NCBI GenBank assembly: GCA_963205155.1
Contig: CAUJJY010000198.1
Span: forward strand, 1 to 8,012
DNA from: Candidatus Zixiibacteriota bacterium
Lineage (GTDB): Bacteria; Zixibacteria; MSB-5A5; CAIYYT01
Direction of reading: 5' to 3'
DNA length: 8,012 bases
Part shown: one piece after another, positions 6,392-8,012 of the stretch
How the letters are laid out: the number at the start of each line of letters is the position of its first letter
Position numbering within the stretch: position 1 is the stretch's first letter
Program-made: the position numbers and the translations under genes
Notes under the pieces: model-generated
The model's database searches: none
What the model was told of the DNA's origin: nothing
The model's input: only the letters and a program-made list of their open reading frames with translations

Positions 6392-8012
6392 ATGTTAGCC
6401 GGCGATACATTAGCGCAATTCAAGATAATCAACAAGTTGGGTGAAGGTGGAATGGGCGAGGTCTATCTTGCCGAGGACACCAAGCTCAACCGCCAAGTTG
6501 CGTTGAAAACGCTTCGGGACGACTACTTCGGCGACCAAGATCGACGTGATCGCTTTGAACGTGAAGCCAAAACGGCGGCACAGATACAGCAGGCGAATGT
6601 CATGGCGATCTACGATATCGGCGTAGCAACGCCTTCCAGCGGCAAGAGCGAGATCCATTACATCGTCATGGAATATGTCAAGGGGAAGTCACTAAGTGAT
6701 TTTCTGAATGTTCATGCCAACGATATCGGCAGGCTGTTGCGAGTGTCGGAAAAGATTGCTTTGGGGCTGGCGGCAGCACACAAGCTGAACATTGTCCATC
6801 GCGACATTAAGCCGGAAAACATCATCGTTGATGAGCAGGAAGAGCCAAAGATACTGGATTTTGGTCTCGCGAAACCAATGACACCGTTGCAGACGCCCGA
6901 GCAAGCGGTCAGCGGTGAAACCGTCAAAGCGAATCTGACGAAAATCGGGACGATAATTGGCACGGTAGCTTATATGTCGCCAGAGCAGGCTCGCGGCGAG
7001 ACGGTCGACACACGGTCGGATGTTTTCTCGTTCGGTGTGCTGCTTTACAAGATGTTTACCGGTCAGATGCCGTTTACGGGGCAGTCGCAAGTATCGATTC
7101 TGGCAAAGATTCTGGAGACCAAACAGCCACCGCCGAGGGAGCATCGGAGCGACGTCGATCCGGAGATTGAACGGATTATCGACAAGTGTCTGCAAAAGGA
7201 CGCGAATGAGCGGTATCAGGATACGCGCGATCTGGTGATCGATTTGCGGAATTTGAGGCGGCAGTACGACAGCGGAATGTCTTCGACAGTATCCGGGGTG
7301 AAGGTCCAGGAGCAATTTAAGCAGGAAGTGCGGAAGGAAGTGAGCCGTTCGCGGCGCAAGCGCGTGATGATCGTGCTTCCGATAGTAATCATCCTGGTTG
7401 CCGCCAATTGGCTGCTATTTAGAGACAAGAGCCCACTGGGGACCGCGACTGCCGACGCCAAGGAATACAGCCTGGCAATATTGGGTTTTGAAAACAAGAC
7501 AGGCGACCCACAGTTCGATTGGCTCGAGACCGGTTTGCCGGAAATTCTCATGACTGATCTTGCCCAGGGGCAGGTGATGAACATTATCAGCCAAAGGCGG
7601 CTTCTGGAAGCGATAGGCAGTTCCGAAAGTGCCGCGCACAGTGTCAGCTACGAAGATCAGGTGAAAGCGGCGAGGAAACTGGGGGCGGTGAACGTCATGT
7701 CGGGCACGATTTACAAACTGGGCGACAAATTTCGCATCGACGCGAGACTTGAAGATGTGAAAACGGGGCGGGTGATTATGGGTGAAAAAGTGATCGGCGA
7801 TGACGCCTTCGCGATTGTCGATTCGCTGACCTCGCGGATTGCGGCATCGCTGAATATGGAAGAAGTGCTTAAGCTCGACCGCAATGTTTCGCAATTGACA
7901 ACTTCGAACCCGGAAGCCTACCGGTATTATCATGCCGGATTGAATGCGCTGATGTCCTCAATCTGGGATGAAGCTACGGAGAATTTCGAGAAGGCAATCA
8001 AGGTTGATTCGA
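6392..8012 (+). CDS. Transmembrane Ser/Thr protein kinase with TolB-like and TPR domains, C-terminus cut by window edge
   Basis: This is a Hanks-type (PknB-like) protein kinase expected to phosphorylate Ser/Thr on cytoplasmic targets; 540 codons are visible with no stop. The catalytic domain covers about 10-290: glycine loop GEGGMGEVY at 17-25, ATP lysine Lys39, helix-C Glu58, catalytic loop HRDIKPEN at 136-143 with Asp138, DFG at 156-158, SPE at 196-198, helix-F Asp210 and Arg274. The activation segment is rather long and Thr-rich (Thr183, Thr187, Thr191). A basic stretch at 314-324 precedes one membrane helix at about 325-343. Outside the membrane, 358 to about 495 resembles the TolB-N/FlgO-like domain (SLAILGFENKTGDPQFDWLE start), followed by a TPR-like helix pair from 507 (NPEAYRYYHAGLNAL). 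It is transcribed divergently from ricT. The kinase is certain and predicted active; the TolB-like and TPR calls are from pattern; the signal sensed is unknown. Confidence 0.93.
   Translation, partial: MLAGDTLAQFKIINKLGEGGMGEVYLAEDTKLNRQVALKTLRDDYFGDQDRRDRFEREAKTAAQIQQANVMAIYDIGVATPSSGKSEIHYIVMEYVKGKSLSDFLNVHANDIGRLLRVSEKIALGLAAAHKLNIVHRDIKPENIIVDEQEEPKILDFGLAKPMTPLQTPEQAVSGETVKANLTKIGTIIGTVAYMSPEQARGETVDTRSDVFSFGVLLYKMFTGQMPFTGQSQVSILAKILETKQPPPREHRSDVDPEIERIIDKCLQKDANERYQDTRDLVIDLRNLRRQYDSGMSSTVSGVKVQEQFKQEVRKEVSRSRRKRVMIVLPIVIILVAANWLLFRDKSPLGTATADAKEYSLAILGFENKTGDPQFDWLETGLPEILMTDLAQGQVMNIISQRRLLEAIGSSESAAHSVSYEDQVKAARKLGAVNVMSGTIYKLGDKFRIDARLEDVKTGRVIMGEKVIGDDAFAIVDSLTSRIAASLNMEEVLKLDRNVSQLTTSNPEAYRYYHAGLNALMSSIWDEATENFEKAIKVDS

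Noticed and set aside
6692..7315. 207-codon minus-strand open frame
   Set aside because: Antisense to the kinase domain, whose catalytic motifs are intact on the plus strand.
7415..7933. 172-codon minus-strand open frame
   Set aside because: Antisense to the TolB-like part of the kinase gene; no motif or ribosome-binding support.
1..8012. CRISPR array, tRNA/rRNA genes, transposase or phage genes
   Set aside because: No regularly spaced direct repeats, no tRNA-like cloverleaf, no rRNA signature and no integrase or transposase motif were seen on either strand.

Overview
This window looks like an ordinary chromosomal segment of a diderm (outer-membrane-bearing) bacterium. It has moderate-to-high GC, dense coding, and small 4-base gene overlaps. 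No close relative can be named from sequence alone. Three things resemble uncultured lineages of the FCB superphylum (Zixibacteria-like genomes): a transmembrane Ser/Thr kinase fused to a TolB-like domain and TPRs, a long beta-barrel-type protein, and intergenic palindromes of the type TTTCTGAGCG...AAGAATCT. That placement is inference with low confidence.

Left part (1-6185, minus strand). Read in the direction of transcription (right to left), a compact gene run encodes a RicT/PSP1-family Fe-S protein, methionyl-tRNA synthetase (metG), a TatD-family metal-dependent hydrolase, the 16S rRNA dimethyltransferase RsmA (KsgA), and an unnamed exported beta-barrel-like protein that runs off the left edge. 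The junctions ricT-metG and tatD-rsmA are both ATGA overlaps, and rsmA overlaps the barrel gene by 37 bases. The single exception is a 281-base spacer between metG and tatD that is packed with inverted repeats and looks like invaded intergenic DNA. The order ricT...metG-tatD...rsmA recalls the Bacillus yaaT...metS-yabD...ksgA region, without holB or rnmV between the genes. The common theme is translation and RNA maintenance: tRNA charging, rRNA methylation, mRNA processing and a nuclease-like hydrolase.

Middle (6186-6391). A divergent promoter region of about 200 bases. It holds a plausible minus-strand sigma70-type promoter for the housekeeping run, a weaker plus-strand candidate, and an imperfect inverted repeat whose left arm covers the minus-strand -10.

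Right part (6392-8012, plus strand). A membrane-anchored Hanks-type Ser/Thr protein kinase with all catalytic residues present, one transmembrane helix, an extracytoplasmic TolB/FlgO-like domain and the start of a TPR region. It is cut by the right edge.

No tRNA, rRNA, CRISPR array, transposase or phage gene was seen. The items most worth a second look are the unnamed barrel protein, the repeat-filled spacer inside an otherwise overlapping operon, the RicT gene in an apparent diderm, and the kinase-TolB-TPR protein.
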